A DNA stretch of 64,000 bases. It comes from Aestuariibius sp. HNIBRBA575 (GTDB lineage Bacteria > Pseudomonadota > Alphaproteobacteria > Rhodobacterales > Rhodobacteraceae). The notes under the pieces were generated by a model, which worked only from the letters and a program-made list of their open reading frames with translations, had not been told where the DNA came from and ran no database searches. Shown one piece after another: positions 25,866-34,367 of this stretch. Numbering within the stretch: the stretch's first letter is position 1; each line of letters starts with the position of its first letter. The position numbers were made by a program, and so were the translations under genes. The DNA lies in the NCBI RefSeq assembly GCF_040932005.1, contig NZ_CP162414.1, forward strand, positions 2,259,501-2,323,500. The letters are read 5' to 3'.

Positions 25866-26681
25866 ATGCCCCGCCTTTCCCCACGCCAATCCATCTTCTC
25901 CGCTGCTTTGTTTGCCCTATCGGCGAGCACGGCAATGGCTGCAACCTGTGGCAATGACAGTTCTGGATTTAACACTTGGAAACAACAATTTGCCGCCGAA
26001 GCGCAGCGCGCGGGTGTTGGCAATGCCGGGCTTCAGGCCTTGGCGGGTGCGCAATATTCGCAATCCACAATCAACGCAGATCGCAACCAACGGGGCGTGC
26101 GGTATGCATTGAACGATTTTATCCGCATCCGGTTGGGCAGTTTGGACAGTTTTGCCGCACAATCACGCCGGGAAAAGGCAAAATACCCGGATTTTTATGC
26201 CGGATTAGAGCAACGTTTTGGCGTGCCGGCTGGGATTTTGCTGGCCATTCATGGCATGGAAACCGGATTTGGCCGCAATATGGGCAACACGCCGGTCATC
26301 GATAGCATCACCACCGTGGCCTATGATTGCCGCCGGTCTGAATTCTTTACGCCCCATGCGTTAGCGGCGCTGACCATGGTGGATCGTGGCATGTTGACGG
26401 CCAATCAACGCGGCGCAGCCCATGGTGAGTTGGGCCATACGCAATTCCTGCCGGGCAACGCGCTGCGCTATGGGGTGGACGCGGATAATAACGGTCGGGT
26501 TGATCTTTATTCTTTGTCAGATAGCCTTGCGTCGACAGCAAATTATTTGCGCGAAAAAGGCTGGCGGCCCGGCGAAGGTTACCAAGAGGGCAGCCACAAT
26601 TTCCGCGTATTAAATGAATGGAATGCAGCGACCGTTTACCAACAGGCAATCGCATTATCTGCCCAACGCATCGACGGCTAA
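25866..26681 (+). CDS. Lytic murein transglycosylase (MltB-type, SLT_2)
   Basis: 271 residues from ATG 25866, behind GAGGTC. A signal peptide (cleavage after A-M-A, about residue 25) exports it. The fold is SLT_2/MltB, with the catalytic Glu in I-H-G-M-E-T-G-F-G (about residue 139) and the Y-D-C-R-R-S and H-G-E-L-G-H-T-Q-F-L-P motifs. It cleaves the MurNAc-GlcNAc bond in peptidoglycan, forming anhydro-MurNAc. No lipobox, so it is probably soluble periplasmic. A strong terminator follows. Confidence 0.92.
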   Translation: MPRLSPRQSIFSAALFALSASTAMAATCGNDSSGFNTWKQQFAAEAQRAGVGNAGLQALAGAQYSQSTINADRNQRGVRYALNDFIRIRLGSLDSFAAQSRREKAKYPDFYAGLEQRFGVPAGILLAIHGMETGFGRNMGNTPVIDSITTVAYDCRRSEFFTPHALAALTMVDRGMLTANQRGAAHGELGHTQFLPGNALRYGVDADNNGRVDLYSLSDSLASTANYLREKGWRPGEGYQEGSHNFRVLNEWNAATVYQQAIALSAQRIDG

Positions 26682-26712
26682 ACACCGGCTTTGCCGCGCG
26701 TTTTCATGTTAA

Positions 26713-26741
26713 AAAGGCCCCCAAATCACTTGGGGGCCTTT
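26713..26741. terminator. Bidirectional Rho-independent terminator
   Basis: A perfect 12-bp stem (AAAGGCCCCCAA against TTGGGGGCCTTT) with a 5-base loop and T/A-rich flanks sits between the convergent transglycosylase and ABC permease genes. It is suited to stop transcription from both sides. Confidence 0.9.
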
Positions 26742-26744
26742 GTT

Positions 26745-27635
26745 TTAAGAGGGGCTCATGCCGCGCAGGCGTTCGGATCGTCGCCGCAGCAATTCAAGCG
26801 TGAGCAGCATCAGGATCGAGAACGCCACTAGGATCGTGGCCACTGCCAGAATGACCGGGCTGATCTGTTCGCGCAGGCCGGTAAACATCTGCCATGGCAG
26901 GGTTTGTTGCTTGGCCGATCCTACAAACAGCACCACCACCACTTCGTCAAAGGATGTGATAAAGGCGAACAATCCGCCAGAAATCACGCCCGGCAGGATC
27001 AGCGGCATTTGCACGCGGAAAAACGTGGTCACAGACCCCGCGCCCATATTGGCGGCCGCCCGCGTCAGGGATTGGTCAAACCCAACCAACGTGGCGGTGA
27101 CGGTGATGATTACAAACGGAATGCCCAATGCGGCATGGGCCAGAATGACCTTGATATAGCCAGTGACGTCTTGGGAAAATCCAAAGACATCCTCCATCCA
27201 GAGGCCCATTTTGGTGTAGAAAAAGAACATGCCGGTCGCCGAAATGATCAGCGGCACAATCATCGGAGAGATGAGCAACGCCATGATCAAACGGCGAAAC
27301 GGCACAAAGCTCTGGCTAAGGCCGATGGCCGCCAAAGTGCCCAAGCTGACCGAAATGATCGTCGCAAACGGCGCGATGATCAGGGAATTGGCGAACGCAC
27401 GAGTCCAATCTTCGCTGGCAAAGAACGCCTGATAATGGCGCAATGAATAGCCGTCCGGGTCAAGGCGCAGCATTTCCGGCGTAAACGTAAAGAAGTTTTC
27501 CGCGTTAAAGCTGAGCGGGATCACAACGGCAATTGGCGCGATCAAAAAGAAGAAGATCAGCCCGCAAATTAAGCGAAATGAATAATACCAAATCCGTTGT
27601 AGCGTTGAGGCATATGGCGGTAATCCTTGTGACAT
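26745..27635 (-). CDS. ABC transporter permease (PotC-like)
   Basis: 296 residues with six membrane helices and the binding-protein-dependent transport signature (E-A-A-x3-G region as R-A-A-A-N-M-G-A-G). It is the second permease of a spermidine/putrescine-type ABC importer. It is one base downstream of the first permease gene and last in the operon, before the terminator. The specificity is decided by the binding protein and is not certain. Confidence 0.9.
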   Translation of the reverse strand: MSQGLPPYASTLQRIWYYSFRLICGLIFFFLIAPIAVVIPLSFNAENFFTFTPEMLRLDPDGYSLRHYQAFFASEDWTRAFANSLIIAPFATIISVSLGTLAAIGLSQSFVPFRRLIMALLISPMIVPLIISATGMFFFYTKMGLWMEDVFGFSQDVTGYIKVILAHAALGIPFVIITVTATLVGFDQSLTRAAANMGAGSVTTFFRVQMPLILPGVISGGLFAFITSFDEVVVVLFVGSAKQQTLPWQMFTGLREQISPVILAVATILVAFSILMLLTLELLRRRSERLRGMSPS

Positions 27636-27636
27636 A

Positions 27637-29280
27637 TCAGCCTCCTAGCTTTACGTTGTCGATGCCCACCATCCGGTCATAGAGCCAGTAAAGCGCCAGC
27701 ACGAGCGCCAGCAAAATGGCCCCAAGTGCGGCTGCCAGCCCCCAGTTGAGAGAGGTGGAAATGTGGAACGCGATCCGGTTGGAAATGAACACACCTTTGG
27801 TGCCGCCGACGATTTCTGGCGTGATGTAATAGCCAATCGCCAGAATAAACACGAGGATCGAGCCCGCGCCGATGCCCGGCACCGATTGCGGGAAATAGAC
27901 CCGCCAGAACGCGGTCCAGTCGGTTGCGCCCAGCGATTTGGCCGCCCGCAGATAGGTAATGGGGATGGTTTTCATCACCGAATAGAGCGGCAAGATCATG
28001 AACGGCAGCAGGATATGTGTCATCGCAATGATGGTCCCTGTGGCGTTGTTGATCAGCGCCAGACGATTGTCATCCGCCACAATCCCAATCCAGACCAGAA
28101 TGTCGTTGATCACGCCTTGGTCTTGCAGCAGCACCTTCCAAGCAGAGGTGCGCACCAGCAGGGATGTCCAAAACGGCAGCAATACAAGGATCATCAACAG
28201 GGACGATGTCCGCATTGGCAGATTGGCCAGCAGCCATGCCACAGGATAGCCCAACAGGATGCAGCTGAACGTGATGACCATGGACATAATCATCGTGCGC
28301 TTAAACAGCTTTAGATAGATTTTTTCATCATCATCAACGGATTGCGCCCCGTTTGGGTTCAGCTCATAGTCGATGGCCGCCAGGAAATAACCCGCCGTAT
28401 AGGGCGATGAAAACGCTTTGATTGTGCCCCAAACTTCGGGGTCGGACCAACCGTCTTCGATGTCATAAAACGCATCCCTGACGCCGGGATCTTCGAAATT
28501 GCGGGCGGCAATGGCGGCGGCGCCAATCAGGTTGCCCATCGGCAGGCCCGTCAGGTCCGCACCCGCACTAAGATCCTGATAAAGAGACAGATAAACCACA
28601 TGCCAAGGCTCTTCTTGGGTGGGGCTATCGTTGTCTTCGGACTGGATAATGCGGGCAAAAGACGCATAGGCATCCGCGGTTTGCGGCAATTGCGCTTCGA
28701 CATCTGCGTTGATCACAAAGGCAGGTTCCGGCGTGTCGCCCCCTGCAGCGGACCAGTCTGACTGCGCCGAAATCCAGTCAGGGTCCGCCATCAAAGCCAC
28801 CCAAGTTTCTGGCGCTTCCCAGGCGGCATCAAGAGCGACAAACTGATCGGTAAACTCTTCGCCGATATCGTCAACCTTGCGGCCAGACCGACGGAACAGG
28901 GACGAAATACCGGGCAATTCATAATTCAACCGACCGGCAACACGCGTGTGGTTTTTCAACTCAACCGCGACGTTCATGTCCAGCAACAGGGCGGTGAACA
29001 CGTCCTCATTCGGGGCGTCGCCTGCGTCGTAGTCCCAATCGTCCAGCGCAATCACCGTGCGTGGGAATGTCGCCGAAACCAGATCATTTTCGACGGACCG
29101 AAACAGCATCACGCCAATCGGATAAATAAACGTCACACAGATAAAAATCAGCAGCGGTGCAATCAGCAATAATGCGCGAATTTTCTGACGCCTTAGCGCG
29201 CGGTGCAGGGATTTGCGCAATGGCGTGCCATCTGCAGCCAGAACAGGTGCGCCCGGATCAGTTTGGGTTGCGTCGCTCAT
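27637..29280 (-). CDS. ABC transporter permease (PotB-like) with large periplasmic insertion
   Basis: 547 residues, against about 290-310 for PotB. The extra length lies between helix 1 (about residues 36-57) and helix 2 (starting about 328): some 270 acidic, Trp-rich residues that should be periplasmic. The C-terminal half carries the normal permease core, with R-A-A-K-S-L-G-A-T for ATPase contact. The start follows the DUF1330 stop directly. The insertion could dock the binding protein or another partner; I cannot name a domain in it. Confidence 0.88.
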   Translation of the reverse strand: MSDATQTDPGAPVLAADGTPLRKSLHRALRRQKIRALLLIAPLLIFICVTFIYPIGVMLFRSVENDLVSATFPRTVIALDDWDYDAGDAPNEDVFTALLLDMNVAVELKNHTRVAGRLNYELPGISSLFRRSGRKVDDIGEEFTDQFVALDAAWEAPETWVALMADPDWISAQSDWSAAGGDTPEPAFVINADVEAQLPQTADAYASFARIIQSEDNDSPTQEEPWHVVYLSLYQDLSAGADLTGLPMGNLIGAAAIAARNFEDPGVRDAFYDIEDGWSDPEVWGTIKAFSSPYTAGYFLAAIDYELNPNGAQSVDDDEKIYLKLFKRTMIMSMVITFSCILLGYPVAWLLANLPMRTSSLLMILVLLPFWTSLLVRTSAWKVLLQDQGVINDILVWIGIVADDNRLALINNATGTIIAMTHILLPFMILPLYSVMKTIPITYLRAAKSLGATDWTAFWRVYFPQSVPGIGAGSILVFILAIGYYITPEIVGGTKGVFISNRIAFHISTSLNWGLAAALGAILLALVLALYWLYDRMVGIDNVKLGG

Positions 29281-29583
29281 TTAAGGGGCCCCTTCCACGA
29301 TCAGGATATCGCTTTCGGCGGTGCGATGGCGGATGGTCATCACGTCTTGGTATGCGGGGTCATTATAGGCGGCTTGGGCGGCCTCATATGACGGAAATTC
29401 GATCACGACACAGCGCTGTTTGAACGACCCTTCTTTGGTGTCAGACGTCCCGCCGCGCACTATAAATCGCCCGCCCAACCCCAGCAAAATCGGGGTATCC
29501 CGTTCAACGTATTCTTTGTACGCCTCGGGATCAGTGACGGTGATATGGCCGATAATATAGCCCTTAGGCTTGCCTTGGGGCAT
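29281..29583 (-). CDS. DUF1330 family protein
   Basis: 100 residues from ATG 29583, with a GGAG site; longer readings lack one. The small alpha/beta barrel typical of DUF1330 is visible (G-Y-I-I-G-H-I-T-V-T-D-P-E-A-Y-K-E-Y; V-I-E-F-P-S-Y-E-A-A). Function unknown; related proteins are dimeric and occasionally enzymes. Its stop abuts the permease start, so it belongs to the transport operon, which is uncommon and suggests that it may act on the imported compound. Confidence 0.82.
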   Translation of the reverse strand: MPQGKPKGYIIGHITVTDPEAYKEYVERDTPILLGLGGRFIVRGGTSDTKEGSFKQRCVVIEFPSYEAAQAAYNDPAYQDVMTIRHRTAESDILIVEGAP

Positions 29584-29655
29584 GTCGTGCTCCGGTTTTG
29601 ATAGAGGTGGACAGGCCCCAACGGGCCCATCCATTTATTGTGTCAAAGCAACAGC

Positions 29656-30765
29656 TTATTGAGCAAGCCATGCCTGGAATTTTGCGTCGATATCATCACG
29701 ATAATCGGCCCAGAATTCGTACTGCGTGACAAACACGTTGGTCGCGTTTGCAGGATCCGTTGGCATATGTGGCGCCATTTCGATGCCCAACGTGGCATGT
29801 GTGCCAACCAGTGGCGCCGAAGATGCACGTGCAGGACCGTAGGAAATATACGCAGCCTGATCCGCCAGACGCTGAGTGTCTGTTGCGTAGCTTACGAAAT
29901 CCATGACCCGGGCCAGACGATCCTCTGGCAGACCGGCAGGAATGATCCACCCGTCAAAGTCCAGCATCTGTGCATCCCACAGCATGCCAATTGGCTGATC
30001 TTGCTCGGCGATGGCGGCAAACAGACGACCGTTATAGGTCGAGCCCATGACAACTTCGCCATCGGCCAGCAACTGAGGTGTTTCAGCCGCAGCGGTCCAC
30101 CAGACAACTTGGTCCTTGATGCTGTCAAGCTTGGCCAGCGCTTGGTCCTGACCTTCGTCCGTGGACAGAACGTCATAGATGTCTTCTTTGGCAACGCCGT
30201 CACATAGCAGCGCCCATTCCATGTTCGCCAATGGGCGACGGTTCAGCGCGCGTTTGCCGGGATATGTGTCTGTGTCAAACAATGCACAGATATCCGTTGG
30301 CGCAGTATCCCCAACCATATCAAGACGATAGCCAACCGTTGTTGAGAAAACGATCTGAGGGATAAAGCAATCAGAAACGATGGAATCCGCGAAATCGTCA
30401 GATGCCGACGACCCGTCGGCGCCCATGGCCAACATATCGTCGTGGTCGATTTCCATTGCCAGACCTTCGTCACACAGACGGATCGCATCGCCGGCTTCGA
30501 CGTCGACCAGATCCCATGTGATGTTGCCCGCTTCGTTCATTGCGCGCAATTTGGCAACTGCCTCGCCAGAGCTTTCGTCCCAGATGATCGATACGCCGTC
30601 ATTTGCGGCCGAATAGGGATCCGCATAGGCGTTGATCTGGCTGGCCTGATAGGCGCCGCCCCAGCTGACAACAGTCATGTCGCCAGCCATATGGCCATCC
30701 GCAGATACCGCGCCTGCTGCAAATGTCAGCAGCGAAGTGGTCATAAGAATATTGTGAAGTTTCAT
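29656..30765 (-). CDS. ABC transporter substrate-binding protein (spermidine/putrescine type)
   Basis: 369 residues from ATG 30765 (GGGAGA site). A signal peptide precedes the mature start near A-D-G-H (about residue 24). The mature protein is a type II periplasmic binding protein of the PotD/PotF class with V-V-S-W-G-G-A-Y near the N-terminus and conserved Trp/Tyr/Asp residues that could form a polyamine-like pocket (I-T-W-D-L-V-D-V-E; Y-I-S-Y-G-P). The ligand could be a polyamine, amino-acid derivative or opine; I do not assign it. Confidence 0.88.
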   Translation of the reverse strand: MKLHNILMTTSLLTFAAGAVSADGHMAGDMTVVSWGGAYQASQINAYADPYSAANDGVSIIWDESSGEAVAKLRAMNEAGNITWDLVDVEAGDAIRLCDEGLAMEIDHDDMLAMGADGSSASDDFADSIVSDCFIPQIVFSTTVGYRLDMVGDTAPTDICALFDTDTYPGKRALNRRPLANMEWALLCDGVAKEDIYDVLSTDEGQDQALAKLDSIKDQVVWWTAAAETPQLLADGEVVMGSTYNGRLFAAIAEQDQPIGMLWDAQMLDFDGWIIPAGLPEDRLARVMDFVSYATDTQRLADQAAYISYGPARASSAPLVGTHATLGIEMAPHMPTDPANATNVFVTQYEFWADYRDDIDAKFQAWLAQ

Positions 30766-30838
30766 ACCAAGTCTCCCGTTTTGGTTCCGGTTCGTTCGTT
30801 GGACCATGCCTACCGGACAGGCACCGTCACATTCCCGT

Positions 30839-31975
30839 TCACGCATCCAGCGCGCGGCAATCCTTTGGCAGCCAACCGATTTCGATCTGTTGGCCGGGCG
30901 TCAGGCGGACCTGATCGGGCGCATTGCGGGATTTGATGACAAAATCATCGTTCCCAGCAACCCGCAGACGTGTGCGAAACACATCGCCCATATAGATAAA
31001 TTCCAGCACCTCAGCCTTGAGCAAATGCGCATCCGGGTGCAGGCGTTCCTTATTAAATTCAACACGTTCCGGGCGGATCGACACACGCGTGCGTTCCCCA
31101 ACTTTGGAGACGTTGACAGGGTTGGCATCGATTTCGCCGCCCCCATCCAAACGCACCACACATTGGTCGCCCTTTATTTCGGTCACCACCCCTGCGAGGG
31201 TGTTATTTTCACCGATGAACTGCGCAACAAAGCTGTTTTTAGGCTCTTCGTACAACGTGTCGGGTGGGGCCAGTTGCTGAATGCGGCCATCCTCAAACAC
31301 GGCGACGCGGTCTGACATGGTCAGCGCTTCGGTTTGGTCATGGGTCACATAAACCACGGTGATGCCTAGATCATGGGCCAACCGGGTGATTTCAAATTGC
31401 AGCGTTTCGCGCAGCTGTTTGTCGAGCGCGCCCAGCGGTTCATCCATCAAAACCAGTTCCGGCTCAAACACCAATGCCCGCGCAAGGGCGATCCGCTGTT
31501 GCTGGCCACCGGACAATTGCGCCGGACGTCGCCCACCGAAATCGCCCATCTGGACCATATCCAACGCGCGGGTGATTTTGGCCTCGCGCTCGGACTTGCC
31601 CATTTTGCGGACTTCTAATGGGAAAGACAGGTTTTCGGCCACGGTCATATGCGGAAACAGCGCGTAGTTCTGAAACACCATGCCAATGCCCCGTTTATGG
31701 GGTGGGATATTGTTGATGGGCCTGCCCGCCAAACGAATGTCACCATGGGTTGCGGTTTCGAACCCGGCCAGCATCATCAGACAGGTGGTTTTGCCAGACC
31801 CCGATGGTCCAAGCATTGTCAGAAATTCGCCTTTGGGCAGCGAAAGGTTCAAATCTTTGACGACAAGATTTTCGCCGTCATAGCTTTTTTGCACGCGATC
31901 GAATTCGACGAATGCATCATCGGAGGTTGTTGTGGCCAATGTGGCGCTCCCTGGTATTTCGGCAGTTTTCTGCAC
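30839..31975 (-). CDS. ABC transporter ATP-binding protein (PotA-like)
   Basis: 378 residues. Walker A G-P-S-G-S-G-K-T (about residues 57-64), Q-loop, signature L-S-G-G-Q-Q-Q-R, Walker B L-V-L-M-D-E-P and the H-loop V-T-H-D are all present. The last 110 residues are the TOBE_2 regulatory domain of PotA/MalK-type proteins. It is the first gene of the operon, preceded by a region with several short dyads that may control it. Confidence 0.93.
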   Translation of the reverse strand: MQKTAEIPGSATLATTTSDDAFVEFDRVQKSYDGENLVVKDLNLSLPKGEFLTMLGPSGSGKTTCLMMLAGFETATHGDIRLAGRPINNIPPHKRGIGMVFQNYALFPHMTVAENLSFPLEVRKMGKSEREAKITRALDMVQMGDFGGRRPAQLSGGQQQRIALARALVFEPELVLMDEPLGALDKQLRETLQFEITRLAHDLGITVVYVTHDQTEALTMSDRVAVFEDGRIQQLAPPDTLYEEPKNSFVAQFIGENNTLAGVVTEIKGDQCVVRLDGGGEIDANPVNVSKVGERTRVSIRPERVEFNKERLHPDAHLLKAEVLEFIYMGDVFRTRLRVAGNDDFVIKSRNAPDQVRLTPGQQIEIGWLPKDCRALDA

Positions 31976-32125
31976 GTATTATCGCAGAGCGTAAGCAGCA
32001 GATCACAATGACGCAATACGCCAGATGCGCATTTTGCACTAGTTTGCACCAAAACTGCAGTCCGATTCACTTTCCAAGTCATAAACCGAAGCCGTTTTCA
32101 CTTTGGGATGTTTTTTTAGGCGAAT

Positions 32126-32157
32126 CCGAAAAGTTTCGGATCGTAAACAAAGTTTAC
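32126..32157. promoter_or_regulatory. Adjacent perfect dyads upstream of the transport operon
   Basis: CCGAAA-AG-TTTCGG (32126-32139) is followed at once by GTAAAC-AAA-GTTTAC (32143-32157); both are perfect inverted repeats. A wider pair GGTAAAC / GTTTACC lies at 32168-32174 and 32202-32208. The GTAAAC word also appears in the LacI operator at 35949-35954. Likely repressor or activator sites; the factor is unknown. Confidence 0.5.
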
Positions 32158-32236
32158 GCTTCCCTTAGGTAAACTGTGTGATTGGAATTCTATCATAGGG
32201 TGTTTACCAAACGGGATGTGACATGTGGTCAGGTCA

Positions 32237-32271
32237 CAAAAAAACGAGGGGGACTGAGAAAATCCCCCTCG
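32237..32271 (-). terminator. Rho-independent terminator of the sugar ABC operon
   Basis: A 9-bp perfect stem (CGAGGGGGA against TCCCCCTCG) with a 9-base loop is followed on the minus strand by eight T residues. It lies 25 bases after the binding-protein stop. Confidence 0.9.
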
Positions 32272-32295
32272 CCTTAGAATGCCGCTAACCTGGAT

Positions 32296-33252
32296 TTAAA
32301 ATGGGGAATCCGGGAAGTAGAAAGAGGCAGCATTCTCGGGAGTGATAAGGGTCGCGCCCAGAATATAGCGACCCGCAACAGGGCCGTTTGATTTAAACGC
32401 CGCAACCGTGACGTCCATCGCCGTGGCGATCATCGACGGCGGATACAGCACGTCAACAGGAACCAGTTCGTTGCCATCCATTATGCCGCGAATGGTTTCT
32501 TTCATGCCAGCACCGCCAACAACAAACATGCCATCGCCTGCACGATCCGCCTGTTCCAGCGCCGCAACAACGCCAATCGCGATGTCATCATCCTGCGCCC
32601 AAACCGCGTCAATATCCGGGAAACGGCTCAGGAAATCCTGCATGACCTCAAACCCGTCATCACGGTTCCAATTGGCATGTTTATGATCCAGAACATTAAT
32701 GCCCGACCCTTCGATGGTTTCCATAAACGCATCAAACCGTTCGTTGTCGATCAATGTTGGGATGCCCCGCAGGATCACAATATTGTCGCCCTCGTTCAGA
32801 CGGCCCATCATGTATTCCGCAGATACGCGCCCCAGTTCCGGGTTGTTGCCCGCCACATAGATGTCTTCGATCCCCGGCTGGCTTAGCCCGCGATCTACAA
32901 CCGTGATCAAGGCGCCGGTGTTTTTGACGTTCAAAACCGGATCGGTCAGCGGCTCGGATTCAAAGGGCAGCACAACCAAAGCGTCGATGTTGTGGATCGA
33001 TACCAGATCCTCCAATGCGCTGGCCTGAGATGCGGGATCGGGTGAGTTGATCAGGACAAGATCAACGTCAGGATACAGCGCCTCTAGCCGTGCTTCGGCC
33101 TGTTCGGCATGCCAGTTCATCCCAGCCGCCCATGCATGGGTCGGCGTTGGATAAGATACGCCAATTTTGATCGTTTCGTCAGCAAACGCTGCGCCAGCCA
33201 GCGTGACCGCCCCGCCGACCAGACCCGCCATAAATGTTTTCGATAAGGCCAT
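32296..33252 (-). CDS. Sugar ABC transporter substrate-binding protein (Peripla_BP_4)
   Basis: 318 residues. Signal peptide with cleavage after A-F-A (about residue 24). The mature protein has the type I binding-protein fold (I-K-I-G-V-S-Y-P-T-P-T-H start; A-L-V-V-L-P-F-E-S; W-A-Q-D-D-D-I-A) shared by ribose, xylose and inositol binders. Start: ATG 33252 behind GGGAGG. It is the last gene of the ATPase-permease-binding protein operon. The sugar is not identifiable. Confidence 0.9.
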   Translation of the reverse strand: MALSKTFMAGLVGGAVTLAGAAFADETIKIGVSYPTPTHAWAAGMNWHAEQAEARLEALYPDVDLVLINSPDPASQASALEDLVSIHNIDALVVLPFESEPLTDPVLNVKNTGALITVVDRGLSQPGIEDIYVAGNNPELGRVSAEYMMGRLNEGDNIVILRGIPTLIDNERFDAFMETIEGSGINVLDHKHANWNRDDGFEVMQDFLSRFPDIDAVWAQDDDIAIGVVAALEQADRAGDGMFVVGGAGMKETIRGIMDGNELVPVDVLYPPSMIATAMDVTVAAFKSNGPVAGRYILGATLITPENAASFYFPDSPF

Positions 33253-33286
33253 GTTTTCCTCCCTGGAAATGGTGCCGATGAATGCC

Positions 33287-33302
33287 CCACCAGACGTGGT
33301 GG
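33287..33302 (-). promoter_or_regulatory. Intercistronic hairpin upstream of the binding-protein gene
   Basis: A 6-bp perfect stem (CCACCA against TGGTGG) with a 4-base loop lies in the 110-base gap between permease and binding-protein genes. Such hairpins can protect the 5' end of the processed downstream message and allow the binding protein to be made in excess. Inference from position. Confidence 0.35.
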
Positions 33303-33362
33303 CGCTGTTAACGTCCCGGATTTCCGGTCACGTTTTGCCCAAACATCTTTGTTTGGTTTGGG

Positions 33363-34367
33363 TTAATCTTTGGCCGCGCCCCCCCGTTGCAGCCAGACGG
33401 CCACAATGATGATCAGACCTTGCATTGTGCCGTTCAGGTAGTTCGAAATCAGATCGGTAAAGTTTAGGATGTTGCCGATTGTTGTCAGGATCAGCGCGCC
33501 GATAATGGTGCCACCGATGCGGCCATAACCGCCCTTAAGGACTGTGCCGCCAATGATCACCGCAGCGATCGCTTCGAGTTCCCACAACACGCCGGTTGAC
33601 GATGACGCGGACCCCAACCGCGGCACATAGATCACGGTGGCCAACGCCACACAGACACCTTGGATCATGTAGGTCCAGGTCTTGATCCGGTCGACGTTGA
33701 TCGCTGAATATTGCGCGACATTTTCGTTTGATCCAATCGCGGTGCAATAACGCCCAAACGTAGTGCGGTTCATCAAAAACCACCCCCCAGCAGCCACAAA
33801 GATGAACACCCAGACCGGGATCGGAACCCAAAGGATCGTGTCGTAATAGACCGGGCGATAGGTGTTGCGAATGTCAAAATTCAGCGACAACGTGCCGCCA
33901 TCGGCAAAATAGGTCACCAAAGACCGGAAAATCCCCATCGTGCCCAGCGTAACGATGAACGCTTCGATTTTACCTTTGGTGGTCAGGAACCCGTTGGCGA
34001 ACCCAGCCCCCAGCCCCAGTAAAATCGCGCAGACCGCACCAACAATCACTGTCAAACTGCCAGTGCCCAGCGTGTCGACCAACGCGTTCATCAGGATGAT
34101 CATCACCCCGGCGATCACCGCGGCCATAGACCCAACCGACAGGTCGATCCCCCCCGACGTGATCACAAACGTAGCGCCCACAGCGATGATCCCGATAAAT
34201 GCCGACCGGGTCAGCAAATTGGTGATATTGCCTTCGCTCAGAAACGCTGAATTCAGTGAAAACCCAATAAGACACAACAAAACCAAGGCGATCGCCGGGC
34301 CGTACAGCTTTAGGTCGATCTTTCGTTTCAGCTCAGCGTTTGGCGCTTCTACCGAGGTCTCAGGCAT
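33363..34367 (-). CDS. Sugar ABC transporter permease (RbsC-like)
   Basis: 334 residues with about eight to ten membrane helices of the BPD_transp_2 family. The G-x-I-D-L-S-V-G-S motif after helix 3 (T-S-G-G-I-D-L-S-V-G) and the conserved late segment I-G-G-T-V-L-K-G-G-Y-G are diagnostic for ribose/xylose-type permeases. Inner membrane channel for the sugar; its start overlaps the end of the ATPase gene by eight bases. Confidence 0.93.
   Translation of the reverse strand: MPETSVEAPNAELKRKIDLKLYGPAIALVLLCLIGFSLNSAFLSEGNITNLLTRSAFIGIIAVGATFVITSGGIDLSVGSMAAVIAGVMIILMNALVDTLGTGSLTVIVGAVCAILLGLGAGFANGFLTTKGKIEAFIVTLGTMGIFRSLVTYFADGGTLSLNFDIRNTYRPVYYDTILWVPIPVWVFIFVAAGGWFLMNRTTFGRYCTAIGSNENVAQYSAINVDRIKTWTYMIQGVCVALATVIYVPRLGSASSSTGVLWELEAIAAVIIGGTVLKGGYGRIGGTIIGALILTTIGNILNFTDLISNYLNGTMQGLIIIVAVWLQRGGAAKD

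Larger units (their letters stand above)
31976..32295. other. 320-base intergenic region upstream of the PotA-like operon
   Basis: No gene is supported here. It holds the transcription terminator of the sugar ABC operon (32237-32271), three palindromic or inverted elements (32126-32139, 32143-32157, 32168-32208) and a direct repeat TTTGCAC at 32033-32039 and 32043-32049, ten bases apart start to start. The sequence is more AT-rich than the genes on both sides. It must contain the promoter of the minus-strand transport operon. Confidence 0.7.
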
